Positions 1-6,968 of a DNA stretch of 64,000 bases are shown piece after piece. Below the pieces are notes generated by a model. It saw only the letters and a list, made by a program, of their open reading frames with translations. It ran no database searches and was not told where the DNA came from. Source of the DNA: Luteimonas chenhongjianii (GTDB lineage Bacteria; Pseudomonadota; Gammaproteobacteria; Xanthomonadales; Xanthomonadaceae); contig NZ_CP023406.1 of NCBI RefSeq assembly GCF_002327105.1, positions 744,001-808,000 of the forward strand, in the 5' to 3' direction. The position numbers and the translations under genes are program-made. The first letter of the stretch is position 1. Every line of letters begins with the position of its first letter.

Positions 1-266
1 GGGAGGCGCACTTCGGCGAAGCGGTGCCGTGCGCGGCCGCGCGCGCGGTGGAGGACATGTTCGAGCACCCGCAGGTGCTGGCCGAGGAGATGGTCGCGAC
101 CATCGCCCATTCACGACTGGGCAGCTATCAGGGGGTCTCCCGTCCGATCCGCTTCGGCCGCACGCCTGGCCCCGCGCCTTTCGCCGCGCCGGGCTTCGGC
201 GAGCACACCGACGCGATCAGGGTGGCCCTCGGCGACGCCGGGCGCGACAATAAGGGCTCCGCCTGA
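1..266 (+). CDS. CaiB/BaiF family CoA-transferase, C-terminal fragment
   Basis: The reading frame is open from the window edge and ends at TGA 264-266, so only the last 87 or so residues are visible. The tail has the features of class III (CaiB/BaiF) CoA-transferases: a VPCA segment, then [15 protein letters not shown], a PIRFGRTPG segment and a GEHTD motif close to the C-terminus. Enzymes of this family move CoA between acyl-CoA and free carboxylate donors in the cytoplasm; the substrate cannot be told from this fragment. The next gene begins 31 bases downstream on the same strand. The family call is firm. The specific reaction is unknown because the catalytic aspartate lies outside the window. 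Confidence 0.85.
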   Translation, partial: EAHFGEAVPCAAARAVEDMFEHPQVLAEEMVATIAHSRLGSYQGVSRPIRFGRTPGPAPFAAPGFGEHTDAIRVALGDAGRDNKGSA

Positions 267-297
267 AGCGCGGCACGTGTCCCAACCGGAGGTCTCC

Positions 298-1272
298 ATG
301 TCTGCTCCAAGAACCGCGTCCAAACTCGCCCAGCTGCGCGAGCTCTCCGTCGTGGTCGCCGACACCGGCGACGCCGAGGCCATCGCCCGCCTGCGGCCGG
401 TCGACTGCACGACCAATCCCACCCTCGTGCGCAAGGCGCTGGACCTGCCGATCTATGCCGATCTGGTCGATCGTGAACTCGCTCGCGCGAATGAGTTGTC
501 CGGCGATCCCGACGCCGTCGCCCGCCAGGTCGTCGATCGGCTGACGATCGGCGTGGGCCGCAAGCTCGCCGGCCTCGTCCCCGGCCGGGTGTCGACCGAG
601 GTCGACGCCGATCTCTCGCACGACACCGAGGCGACCATCGCCAAGGCCCGTCAGTTCATCGAGATGTACCGCGACGCCGGCGTCTCGCGCGAGCGCGTGC
701 TGATCAAGATCGCCGCGACCTGGGAAGGCATCCGCGCCGCCAAGGAGCTGCAGCGCGAGGACATCGACTGCAACCTGACGCTGATCTTCAACCGGACCCA
801 GGCGATCGCCTGCGCCGAAGCCGGCGTCTTCCTGATCTCGCCGTTCGTCGGCCGCATCCTCGACTGGTATGTCGCGCGCGGCGAAACGCCGGCGACCATC
901 GACGACGATCCGGGCGTGCGTTTCGTGCGCGACGTCTATACCGAGTTCAAGCGTCGCGGTTCGCCGACCGTGGTGATGGGCGCGTCGTTCCGCACCACCG
1001 CGCAGATCGAGGCGCTCGCCGGCTGCGACCGCCTGACGATCTCGCCGGAGCTGCTCGAAGCGCTGGACAAGGAATACGGCGAGTTGCCGCGCCGGCTCTT
1101 TCCGGGCAAGGCCGACGGCGTCGGCGGCACGCCGGTCGATGCCGAGCGTTTCGCACGCGACATGGCCGCCGATCAGATGGCCACCGAGAAGCTGGAAAGC
1201 GGGATCGCCGCCTTCACCAAGGATCTGCACGCGCTGCGGGCCACCATCGCCGGGCGGTTGCAGGCCGGCTGA
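298..1272 (+). CDS. tal: transaldolase
   Basis: Transaldolase of the non-oxidative pentose phosphate pathway; it moves a dihydroxyacetone unit between sedoheptulose 7-phosphate and glyceraldehyde 3-phosphate in the cytoplasm. The protein is 324 aa, close to TalB-type enzymes. Visible family marks are the CTTNPTLV segment near residue 35, [10 protein letters not shown], and the Schiff-base lysine in [12 protein letters not shown]. The ATG at 298 is chosen because GGAGG at 288-292 lies five bases upstream; an in-frame GTG at 277 has no comparable site. It is followed after one base by an acid-phosphatase gene, so the two are probably co-transcribed. A second sugar-phosphate enzyme, aldolase, lies about 1.1 kb downstream. 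Confidence 0.96.
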   Translation: MSAPRTASKLAQLRELSVVVADTGDAEAIARLRPVDCTTNPTLVRKALDLPIYADLVDRELARANELSGDPDAVARQVVDRLTIGVGRKLAGLVPGRVSTEVDADLSHDTEATIAKARQFIEMYRDAGVSRERVLIKIAATWEGIRAAKELQREDIDCNLTLIFNRTQAIACAEAGVFLISPFVGRILDWYVARGETPATIDDDPGVRFVRDVYTEFKRRGSPTVVMGASFRTTAQIEALAGCDRLTISPELLEALDKEYGELPRRLFPGKADGVGGTPVDAERFARDMAADQMATEKLESGIAAFTKDLHALRATIAGRLQAG

Positions 1273-1273
1273 T

Positions 1274-2122
1274 ATGCGTGCGGGTATTCGGGCGGCCGCG
1301 CTTGCCGCCCTGTTGCCGGCACTGGCCGGCTGCGCGCTCGCCACGCGCGAGGCGCGGCTTGCCGCCGCGCCCGTGCCCGAGTCCGCGCCCGGCGTCAGCA
1401 TCGGTTATCTCGATGCGCCCGCATTCGACAGCGTCGCGCTGCTGCCGGCGCCGCCCGCGCCGGGTTCGGCCGCGCAGGCCCACGACGACGCGATCGCCGC
1501 CCGCAGCCTGCCGTTGCAGGGCACCGCCCGCTGGCGCCAGGCTGCGGTCGATGCGGACCTGGACTTTCCGGCCGCCGAGCCGTTGTTCTCCTGCGCGCTC
1601 GGCGTCGAGATCGACGCGCAGCGCACGCCGCATCTGGTGCGGCTGCTGCGACGCAGCCTGGCCGACGCCGCCACCGCCGGCCGCGCGGCCAAGGACCACT
1701 GGCAGCGTGCGCGCCCGTTCGTGCGCAACGGCGCCCCGGTCTGCACCCCGCAGGACAGCGCCAAGCTGATGGCCAGTGCCGCGTATCCCTCCGGCCACGC
1801 TGCGATCGGCTGGACGTGGGCGCTGGCACTGGTCGAACTCGCGCCCGAACGCGCCGACCCGCTGCTGCAGCGCGGCCGCAGCTTCGGCGAGAGCCGCATG
1901 GTCTGCAACGTGCACTGGTACAGCGACATCGCCGCGGGTGAGCGCGTCGGCGCGGCGACCTATGCACGCCTGCAGGCATCGCCCGAGTTCCGCGCCGACC
2001 TTTCCGCCGCGCGCCGCGAGATCGTCGCGCAGCGGGCTGCGGGCGCCACGCCGCAGCACTGCGATGACGAGGCTGCCGGCCTGCGGCGCTCGCCGCTGCC
2101 GGTCGCCGACGCGCGCGAATGA
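1274..2122 (+). CDS. class A acid phosphatase (PAP2 superfamily) lipoprotein
   Basis: Non-specific acid phosphatase of the PhoN/PAP2 type, expected in the periplasm. The 282-aa product starts with a lipoprotein signal (LLPALAGC, Cys near residue 17). The full class A signature is present in order: KDHWQRARP (K-x6-RP), YPSGHA (PSGH) and SRMVCNVHWYSD (SR-x5-H-x3-D). These are the phosphate-binding residues and catalytic histidines of the family. The start at 1274 follows the tal stop by one base, and its stop overlaps the next ATG (ATGA), suggesting translational coupling to the 59-aa protein downstream. The natural substrate is not predictable. Confidence 0.9.
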   Translation: MRAGIRAAALAALLPALAGCALATREARLAAAPVPESAPGVSIGYLDAPAFDSVALLPAPPAPGSAAQAHDDAIAARSLPLQGTARWRQAAVDADLDFPAAEPLFSCALGVEIDAQRTPHLVRLLRRSLADAATAGRAAKDHWQRARPFVRNGAPVCTPQDSAKLMASAAYPSGHAAIGWTWALALVELAPERADPLLQRGRSFGESRMVCNVHWYSDIAAGERVGAATYARLQASPEFRADLSAARREIVAQRAAGATPQHCDDEAAGLRRSPLPVADARE

Positions 2123-2298
2123 CCGCGCAGGTGCCCGTGCCCGATGATCCGCGCCCGCAGGCGCCGGAACCACCGCTGCCCAGCGATTGCTGCGACAGCG
2201 GTTGCGCGGTGTGCGTGCACGACAGCTACGCCGATGACCTGCAGTACTACCGCGAGCAGCTCGCGGCCTGGCGGGCGCGCCATCCCGACGCGGACTGA
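2119..2298 (+). CDS. small oxidoreductase-like domain protein (59 aa)
   Basis: A 59-aa protein whose ATG overlaps the stop codon of the acid-phosphatase gene (ATGA at 2119-2122). It has a Pro-rich start (PQAPEPPLPSD), then the cysteine cluster DCCDSGCAVCVHDSYADDL and a helical tail rich in Tyr, Glu, Arg and Trp. The CC-x3-C-x2-C pattern followed by an acidic/aromatic stretch is typical of the 'oxidoreductase-like protein, N-terminal' family (PF09791). Members elsewhere are short proteins or mitochondrial assembly factors; the cysteines may bind metal, but that is inference. Placement after a periplasmic phosphatase looks like genome packing rather than functional linkage. Confidence 0.8.
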   Translation: MTAQVPVPDDPRPQAPEPPLPSDCCDSGCAVCVHDSYADDLQYYREQLAAWRARHPDAD

Positions 2299-2384
2299 GC
2301 TCGCGCCCGTCGTCGGGCTGTGCCCGACGTTGGGGGGTATCATCTCGGGCCCCGGTTACCACCGCTCGCACAGGACTTTCGAAC

Positions 2385-3278
2385 GTGGCAGTCAATCAGG
2401 AACAGCTGGACAGGATCAGGGCAGGCAAGGGCTTCATCGCCGCGCTCGACCAGAGTGGGGGCAGCACGCCCAAGGCGCTCAAGCTCTACGGCATCGAGGA
2501 GAACGAGTACGCCGACGATGCTGAGATGTTCGGCCTCGTGCACAAGATGCGCAGCCGCATCGTCACCAGCCCCGCCTTCAGCGGCGAGCGCGTGTTCGGC
2601 GCGATCCTGTTCGAGCGCACGCTCGACGACCGGTTCGACGGCCGCGACGCCGCCGAATACCTGTGGCAGGTCAAGGGCGTCGTGCCGTTCCTGAAGATCG
2701 ACAAGGGCCTGGAAGACGAGGCGAACGGCGTGCAGCTGCTCAAGCCGATCCCGGGCCTGGACGCGCTGCTGGCCCGCGCCAGGGCCAAGGGCGTGTTCGG
2801 CACCAAGGAGCGTTCGGTCATCAAGCAGAACAATGCCGCCGGCATCGCCGCGGTGCTCGACCAGCAGTTCGAACTCGGCCAGCAGGTGCTTGCCGCCGGC
2901 CTGGTGCCGATCATCGAGCCCGAGGTCGACATCAAGGCCGCCGACAAGGCGGAGATCGAGACCACCCTCAAGCAGGGCCTGCTCGAGCGCCTCGACAAGG
3001 TGGACGCATCGACGCCGGTGATCCTCAAGCTCACGCTGCCGGAAGTCGACGGCTTCTTCCAGGAACTGGTCGATCACCCGAGCGTGCTGAAGGTCGTCGC
3101 GCTGTCGGGCGGCTACAGCCGCGACGACGCCAACGCGCGCCTGGCCAGGAACCCGGGCGTGGTCGCGAGCTTCAGCCGCGCACTCACCGAAGGGCTGAGC
3201 GCGCAGCAGAGCGACGACCAGTTCAACGCCGCGCTCGATACCGCGATCGAATCGATCTACCGCGCATCGATCGCCTGA
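2385..3278 (+). CDS. fda: class I fructose-bisphosphate aldolase
   Basis: Cleaves fructose 1,6-bisphosphate to dihydroxyacetone phosphate and glyceraldehyde 3-phosphate through a Schiff base. The product is 297 aa, matching short bacterial class I enzymes. Diagnostic segments are GKGFIAALDQSGGSTPKAL at the N-terminus, VPFLKIDKG in the middle, the lysine in PVILKLTLPEVDG and the phosphate-binding ALSGGYSRDDAN. The start is the GTG at 2385. A strong intrinsic terminator follows at about 3302, ending the unit. Its nearness to transaldolase makes this a small carbon-metabolism neighbourhood, although the 86-base gap before it allows a separate promoter. Confidence 0.95.
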   Translation: MAVNQEQLDRIRAGKGFIAALDQSGGSTPKALKLYGIEENEYADDAEMFGLVHKMRSRIVTSPAFSGERVFGAILFERTLDDRFDGRDAAEYLWQVKGVVPFLKIDKGLEDEANGVQLLKPIPGLDALLARARAKGVFGTKERSVIKQNNAAGIAAVLDQQFELGQQVLAAGLVPIIEPEVDIKAADKAEIETTLKQGLLERLDKVDASTPVILKLTLPEVDGFFQELVDHPSVLKVVALSGGYSRDDANARLARNPGVVASFSRALTEGLSAQQSDDQFNAALDTAIESIYRASIA

Positions 3279-3301
3279 GCCTCGCGCCAGGGCGGTAACA
3301 G

Positions 3302-3332
3302 AAGCCGGCGCACACGCGCCGGCTTTTCTTTT
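3302..3332 (+). terminator. intrinsic terminator after aldolase gene
   Basis: AAGCCGGCGC and GCGCCGGCTT form a 10-bp GC-rich stem around an ACAC loop, followed by TTCTTTT. It lies 23 bases after the aldolase stop, so this is a standard Rho-independent terminator for the upstream unit. Confidence 0.9.
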
Positions 3333-3611
3333 GGCCGATCCGCCTCGCGCACGCGCTGGATGTGCTGTCCGCAGACGGGTCGCAGGGCACCGCGATCGAA
3401 TCGGGATCAGCGCGACGTGAAGCATCCGGCGTCGGCGCGTGAACGAATCGGACGCAAACGTTAGAAACGGGTTTGTTGCGACCCCTGCGTTCTCGACAAC
3501 CCCTGCGAGTGCCTAAACGGCAAATCCGTGATGCCTCCGAATCCACTGCGGTTTGTCCGGTCGGCGCATAGCGTGGATCCATCGAAGCCATCGTCCCGGA
3601 GGAGTCCATAG
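3333..3611. other. non-coding spacer before a small gene
   Basis: No convincing gene on either strand. The segment includes an AT-richer patch (about 3440-3540) that could hold a promoter and 5' leader for the small gene at 3612. No clear -35/-10 pair or known RNA fold was recognised. Confidence 0.4.
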
Positions 3612-3803
3612 ATGTCCTATCCCACCTTCGCCGCCTACTATATGGTGCGTCGCCCCCGGTCCGCGGAGCAGGGCTCCGGCACGTCCGCCGGAGGCGCTGC
3701 CGCATTCGAGCGACGCCCCGGCCGCGCCAGCCACACGCCGGCCAAAGCCCGCGAGGATGCCGCGCATAACGCGCAGGCGAGGGACTGGCGACGCGCCGGC
3801 TGA
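3612..3803 (+). CDS. small hypothetical protein (63 aa)
   Basis: A 63-aa reading frame with a convincing ribosome-binding site: GGAGGAG at 3598-3604, seven bases before the ATG. The product starts MSYPTFAAYYMVRRP and continues as a hydrophilic, Ala/Arg/Gly-rich chain with no membrane segment, cysteine or recognisable motif. I do not recognise the family. The SD and the AT-richer upstream region favour a real gene; the low-complexity tail and lack of homology evidence argue for caution. It lies between the aldolase terminator and the MipA-like gene and may be transcribed alone. Confidence 0.5.
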   Translation: MSYPTFAAYYMVRRPRSAEQGSGTSAGGAAAFERRPGRASHTPAKAREDAAHNAQARDWRRAG

Positions 3804-3959
3804 GCCCGGCTCGCCTGCCTCGCACGGGCGCGCGCTGCATATCGGTTTCGCACATCCGGCTGCGGCGTGCTCCCTTGCAGCAAAGCCCGCGGCGACGCGC
3901 ACGCGCGCGTTGGATGGCGCTTGCTATCGTGCGGCGTCCCCCACGTCACGGAATCCCCG

Positions 3960-4745
3960 ATGAAAGCTGCGCTTCTGCTGCTTCTTGCTGTACCCGGATT
4001 TGCCTTCGCCCAGAGCCGCGACCAGGCGGGCGCCGCGCCTCAGCGCGGCTGGTCGGTCGGCGTGGCCGTTGCCGCCGCCGACAGTCCCTACGTGGGCGAA
4101 GGCGCGCGCATCCTGCCGTTCCCGATGTTCGCCTACGAGGGCGAGCGCCTGTTCCTTCGAGGGATCTCCGGTGGCGTGCATCTGATCGACACCGGCGCGT
4201 TCCAGATCGACGCGCTGGTATCGGCGCGGCTCGACGGTTTCGACATCGACGACCTGAGCGCATCGGGGCTCGCCGCGAACGGCCTCGAGGCGGTGCTGCT
4301 CGACGACCGCGACCACGGCCTCGACGCCGGCATCGGCGCGGCCTGGTCCGGCAGCTTCGGCCGCGTGCGGGTGCAGGCACTGGCCGATGTCACCGACACC
4401 AGCGGAGGCCACGACATCGGCGTCGAATACACCTACATGCTGCGCTCGGGCGCGTGGACGATCCTGCCCAGCGCCGGCGTCCGCTGGATGTCGAAGGACC
4501 TGACCAAGTACTACTTCGGCACGCAGGACGCCGAAGTCGAGCGCGGTGTGCCGCGCTACAACCCGGGCTCGGCGGTCGTGCCTTCGCTCAGCGTTGCCGC
4601 GACGCGTCCGCTTGGCGAGCGCTGGAACTTCCTCGGTGGCTTCACCTACCGCCTGCTGCCCGACGAGCTTTCCGACAGTCCGCTGCTGGAGCGCAACGCC
4701 CACGGGGTGCCGTCGATCTTTGGCGGGGTGAGTTACCGGTTCTGA
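3960..4745 (+). CDS. MipA/OmpV family outer-membrane protein
   Basis: A 261-aa protein with a cleavable signal peptide (MKAALLLLLAVPGFAFAQ) followed by a beta-rich chain. Family features include YVGEGARILPFPMFAYEGERLF near the mature N-terminus, a central LDDRDHGLDAGIG segment and the C-terminal aromatic signal GVSYRF, which is typical of outer-membrane beta-barrels. MipA/OmpV proteins act as porin-like barrels or as scaffolds for murein enzymes; which applies here is unknown. The start at 3960 is set by the signal peptide; longer upstream frames give no signal sequence. It converges on the mntR gene. Confidence 0.88.
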   Translation: MKAALLLLLAVPGFAFAQSRDQAGAAPQRGWSVGVAVAAADSPYVGEGARILPFPMFAYEGERLFLRGISGGVHLIDTGAFQIDALVSARLDGFDIDDLSASGLAANGLEAVLLDDRDHGLDAGIGAAWSGSFGRVRVQALADVTDTSGGHDIGVEYTYMLRSGAWTILPSAGVRWMSKDLTKYYFGTQDAEVERGVPRYNPGSAVVPSLSVAATRPLGERWNFLGGFTYRLLPDELSDSPLLERNAHGVPSIFGGVSYRF

Positions 4746-4837
4746 GCCATGCACCCGCGCCTGGCACCGGCGCGTGTGTGCACGGCAGGGGGCACCTTGA
4801 TTCCTGCCGGCCCGGGGCGCCAGCCGATGGCGGCCGG

Positions 4838-5356
4838 TCAGGCCTTCGCGTTCCGCACGAACGCCTCGAACGCGGCCAGCGTTTCGGGGCTGACGTGATG
4901 CTCGATGCCCTCGGCATCGCGCCGCGCGATGTCGGGCGGCACGCCGAGTGCGAGCAGGAACGATTCCACCGTCTGATGGCGGGCGCGGCTGGCGTCGGCG
5001 AGGGTCTGCCCGGCCTCGGTGAGGAACGCGCCGCGGTAGGGCTTCTGCGTCACCAGCCCGTCGCGGACCAGCCGCTGCAGCATGCGGGCGACGGTCGGCT
5101 GGGCCACGCCGAGGCGCTCGGCGATGTCGACCTGCCGCGCCTCGCCGCGGTCGGCGAGGAGGTCGGCGATCAGTTCGACGTAGTCCTCGACCAGCTCCGA
5201 GCGGCGCGCCTCGCGCACCTGGCGGAAGTTCTCCACGTGCACGCTGGCCTCGGGCAGCCCGGCCTTCGGGGCGCGGTCCGGGGCCGCATCGGCGGGCGTG
5301 GCCTTGCGAGCGGGCATCGATTCGGATCCGGCGGATGAAGCGTCATTGTCGCCCAT
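4838..5356 (-). CDS. mntR: MntR-type manganese-responsive transcriptional regulator
   Basis: DtxR/MntR-family repressor that senses Mn(II) and usually controls manganese import or export genes. The conserved core runs from [19 protein letters not shown] through a winged-helix region ([20 protein letters not shown]) to the metal-site helix around [16 protein letters not shown], very like E. coli MntR. With the ATG at 5356 the product is 172 aa with an N-terminal extension rich in Ala, Ser and Asp; a second ATG at 5317 gives 159 aa, nearer the E. coli length. Neither has a strong SD. No Mn transporter gene is adjacent, so its targets lie elsewhere. Confidence 0.9.
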   Translation of the reverse strand: MGDNDASSAGSESMPARKATPADAAPDRAPKAGLPEASVHVENFRQVREARRSELVEDYVELIADLLADRGEARQVDIAERLGVAQPTVARMLQRLVRDGLVTQKPYRGAFLTEAGQTLADASRARHQTVESFLLALGVPPDIARRDAEGIEHHVSPETLAAFEAFVRNAKA

Positions 5357-5403
5357 CGCCCGCGCCGGCGTGCGGGACCGGTGCGCAGTGAGGTGCGTGC
5401 GGC

Positions 5404-5499
5404 TCAGCGCTTGCGGTTGATGAAGGTCAGCACCGCGCCGCAGACGAGGCCGATGCACAGCCCCAGCGCGATCCACTGCAACAACGAGAGTTCGTTCAT
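5404..5499 (-). CDS. 31-aa single-pass membrane microprotein
   Basis: The ATG at 5499 overlaps the stop codon of the thioesterase gene in an ATGA arrangement, so translation is probably coupled. The 31-aa peptide has a short polar N-terminus (MNELSLLQW), one hydrophobic helix ([18 protein letters not shown]) and a basic tail (NRKR), giving a predicted inner-membrane peptide with a cytoplasmic positive end. No known family was recognised. The overlap, the coherent TM design and the positive-inside tail support a real gene. Any function is unknown. Confidence 0.6.
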   Translation of the reverse strand: MNELSLLQWIALGLCIGLVCGAVLTFINRKR

Positions 5500-5900
5500 G
5501 CGGTGCCTCCGGGCAGCGGAGCCACCTGTACGGGGCGGCCGCGCGCATCGAGCGCGATCATCACGAAACGGCCGCGCGTGCACAGTTCGCGCTCGCCGCT
5601 GAGCAGGTCTTCGGCGATCAGTTCCACTTCCACCTGCATCGAGGTGCGGCCCACTTCGACCACGCGCGCGATGATCTCGACCAGCTGGCCCTGGCGGATC
5701 GGCAGCTTGAAATCCACCTGTTCCGAACGCGCCGTCACCACGGTGCGGCGCGAGTAGCGCGAGGCGGCGATGAACGCGGCCTTGTCCATCCACGCCAGCG
5801 CGGTCCCACCGAACAGCGTGCCCATGTGATTGGTGTGATCGGGGAACACGATCTCCAGCATCCGCGCCTCGGTCTTGGGCGTGTCGGCGAGCGGGGCCAT
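5496..5900 (-). CDS. acyl-CoA thioesterase, hotdog fold (YciA-like)
   Basis: A 134-aa single hotdog-domain hydrolase that would release free fatty acids from acyl-CoA in the cytoplasm. It has the family pattern [20 protein letters not shown], in which N..G..FGG and the Asp form the active site, followed by a beta strand pattern ending in [10 protein letters not shown]. Length matches YciA/AcoT-type enzymes. It starts one base after the thioredoxin-family gene stop (TGACATG) and overlaps the 31-aa gene, so it sits inside a tight unit. Chain-length preference is not predictable. Confidence 0.9.
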   Translation of the reverse strand: MAPLADTPKTEARMLEIVFPDHTNHMGTLFGGTALAWMDKAAFIAASRYSRRTVVTARSEQVDFKLPIRQGQLVEIIARVVEVGRTSMQVEVELIAEDLLSGERELCTRGRFVMIALDARGRPVQVAPLPGGTA

Positions 5901-5901
5901 G

Positions 5902-6243
5902 TCAGGCGTCCGCCGTCGCGAAGTGCGCCGCCACCGCCTGCGCGATCTGCGCCGGTGCCTGGAAGCCCGGCAGGCGCGCGGCTTCGCTGCCGTCCTTGAA
6001 CAGCGACAGCGTCGGCGTCTGCCGCAGGTTCAGACCGCGGAAGAAGTCCTCGCCGATCACCTCCATCTTCACCTTCAGCAGCGCGAGGCCTTCGGCATCG
6101 GCGGTCGCGGCGAACTTCGCCAGCGACATGTCGAGCATCTTGCAGCCCGGGCAATCGTCCTTGTAGTAGTCGACCAGCAGGCGCGGATGCGCGGCCAGTG
6201 CTGCGGCGTAGTCGTCAGGCGTGGAGGCGTGGAAGGTCTGCAT
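5902..6243 (-). CDS. thioredoxin family protein
   Basis: A 113-aa thioredoxin-fold protein with the redox motif DDCPGCKMLD, so the active site is CPGC rather than the classical CGPC. The cis-proline region is QTPTLSLFKDG. There is no signal peptide, so it should act in the cytoplasm. The ATG at 6243 is preferred; an in-frame ATG eight codons upstream is also possible. The gene overlaps the end of the flavodoxin gene by 29 bases. Its place downstream of nrdAB and flavodoxin suggests a role as reductant, perhaps for ribonucleotide reductase, but that is an inference from position only. Confidence 0.85.
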   Translation of the reverse strand: MQTFHASTPDDYAAALAAHPRLLVDYYKDDCPGCKMLDMSLAKFAATADAEGLALLKVKMEVIGEDFFRGLNLRQTPTLSLFKDGSEAARLPGFQAPAQIAQAVAAHFATADA

Positions 6244-6697
6244 GGGGGATGCTCTCGGTACAGGCAAGAATGGTATCGGTCCAGCGTTGGATCTTCAGGG
6301 CGTCGCGCTCGCCGTGCGGCATCTGTTCAATTTCCAGCCGCGGATAAGGCGTGCCGAAGAACGCGGCGATGCGCCGCGCCGCGCCGCAGTAATACTCCTC
6401 CCCCCACTGTGTTTCGCCCGTGCCGAACACCGCGACGCGTTCCGGCTTGCCGACCACCTCGACCAGATCGGCGATGAAGCGCTTCATCTCCGGCGGCGTG
6501 CGCCCGGCGTTGATGCTCCAGCTGCCGAGGATGTAGAGATCGTGCTCGGCGCCATCGGGGCAGGCCTGCGCAAGGTTCTGGATATCGGCATCGATCCAGG
6601 TGACGTCGTGGCCCAGCGCCTCGCACCGCGCATGGATCGCACGCGCGACATCGCGCGTGTTGCCGCTCAGCGATGTGTGGGCGAGGAGGATGCGCAA
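6215..6697 (-). CDS. flavodoxin family protein, start region altered
   Basis: A 160-aa flavodoxin-like FMN protein: TSLSGNTRDVARAI at the N-terminus is the phosphate-binding loop, LYILGSWSINAG and VFGTGETQWGEEYYCGA are the flavin-contacting loops. The open frame starts with TTG at 6695-6697, directly abutted upstream by a REP-like repeat (CTGACCCC immediately before TTG), and no SD is visible. A nearby degenerate copy of the same 5' end starts with ATG, so the original ATG and leader have apparently been replaced. Downstream it overlaps the thioredoxin-family gene. It could carry electrons to the ribonucleotide reductase encoded upstream, but that is unproven. Expression level is doubtful. 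Confidence 0.85.
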   Translation of the reverse strand: MRILLAHTSLSGNTRDVARAIHARCEALGHDVTWIDADIQNLAQACPDGAEHDLYILGSWSINAGRTPPEMKRFIADLVEVVGKPERVAVFGTGETQWGEEYYCGAARRIAAFFGTPYPRLEIEQMPHGERDALKIQRWTDTILACTESIPHADLPRLHA

Positions 6698-6770
6698 GGG
6701 GTCAGACTCGGTTTTCGATCAATGCAGACTCAGGTTGCGACAGGCGTTCCGCCAAAACCGGCTCTGACCC
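6698..6770. repeat. REP-like inverted repeat (GGGTCAGA..TCTGACCC)
   Basis: GGGTCAGACTCGGTTTT at 6699-6715 is repeated in inverted orientation as AAAACCGGCTCTGACCC at 6754-6770 (15 of 17 positions pair), with 38 bases between. Such GGGGTCAG-type palindromes occur as dispersed REP elements, often linked to RAYT-type transposases, in Xanthomonadaceae. No transposase is present here. The left arm touches the start codon of the intact flavodoxin gene. Confidence 0.7.
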
Positions 6771-6806
6771 GGTGTCGGCAGGCGAAGCTTTGGAGGAAGT
6801 GAACCT

Positions 6807-6832
6807 GACCCCGTTTGTTGACCCCGTTTGTT
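6807..6832. repeat. two tandem 13-base units
   Basis: GACCCCGTTTGTT occurs twice in direct succession (6807-6819 and 6820-6832), just beside the broken end of the flavodoxin remnant. It may be a scar of the rearrangement here. Confidence 0.7.
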
Positions 6833-6833
6833 C

Positions 6834-6937
6834 ACAGGTGACGGCATGGCCCAGTTCTTCGCACCGCGCGTGGATCGCACGCGCGACATCGCGGGTGTTG
6901 CCGCTGAGCGATGTGTGGGTGAGGGGAGGATGCGCAT
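6834..6937 (-). pseudogene. truncated, frameshifted copy of the flavodoxin 5' end
   Basis: About 100 bases match the first 34 codons of the intact flavodoxin gene (6596-6697) in the same orientation, at roughly 90% identity. This copy starts with ATG at 6937, carries two extra bases near codon 5 that shift the frame, and ends abruptly at the GACCCCGTTTGTT tandem units. It cannot make flavodoxin. It marks either an old partial duplication or the left-over front of the ancestral gene. Confidence 0.8.
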
Positions 6938-6968
6938 GGCTTTGAAAGGGAGAGTCTCGGTGTACGAA

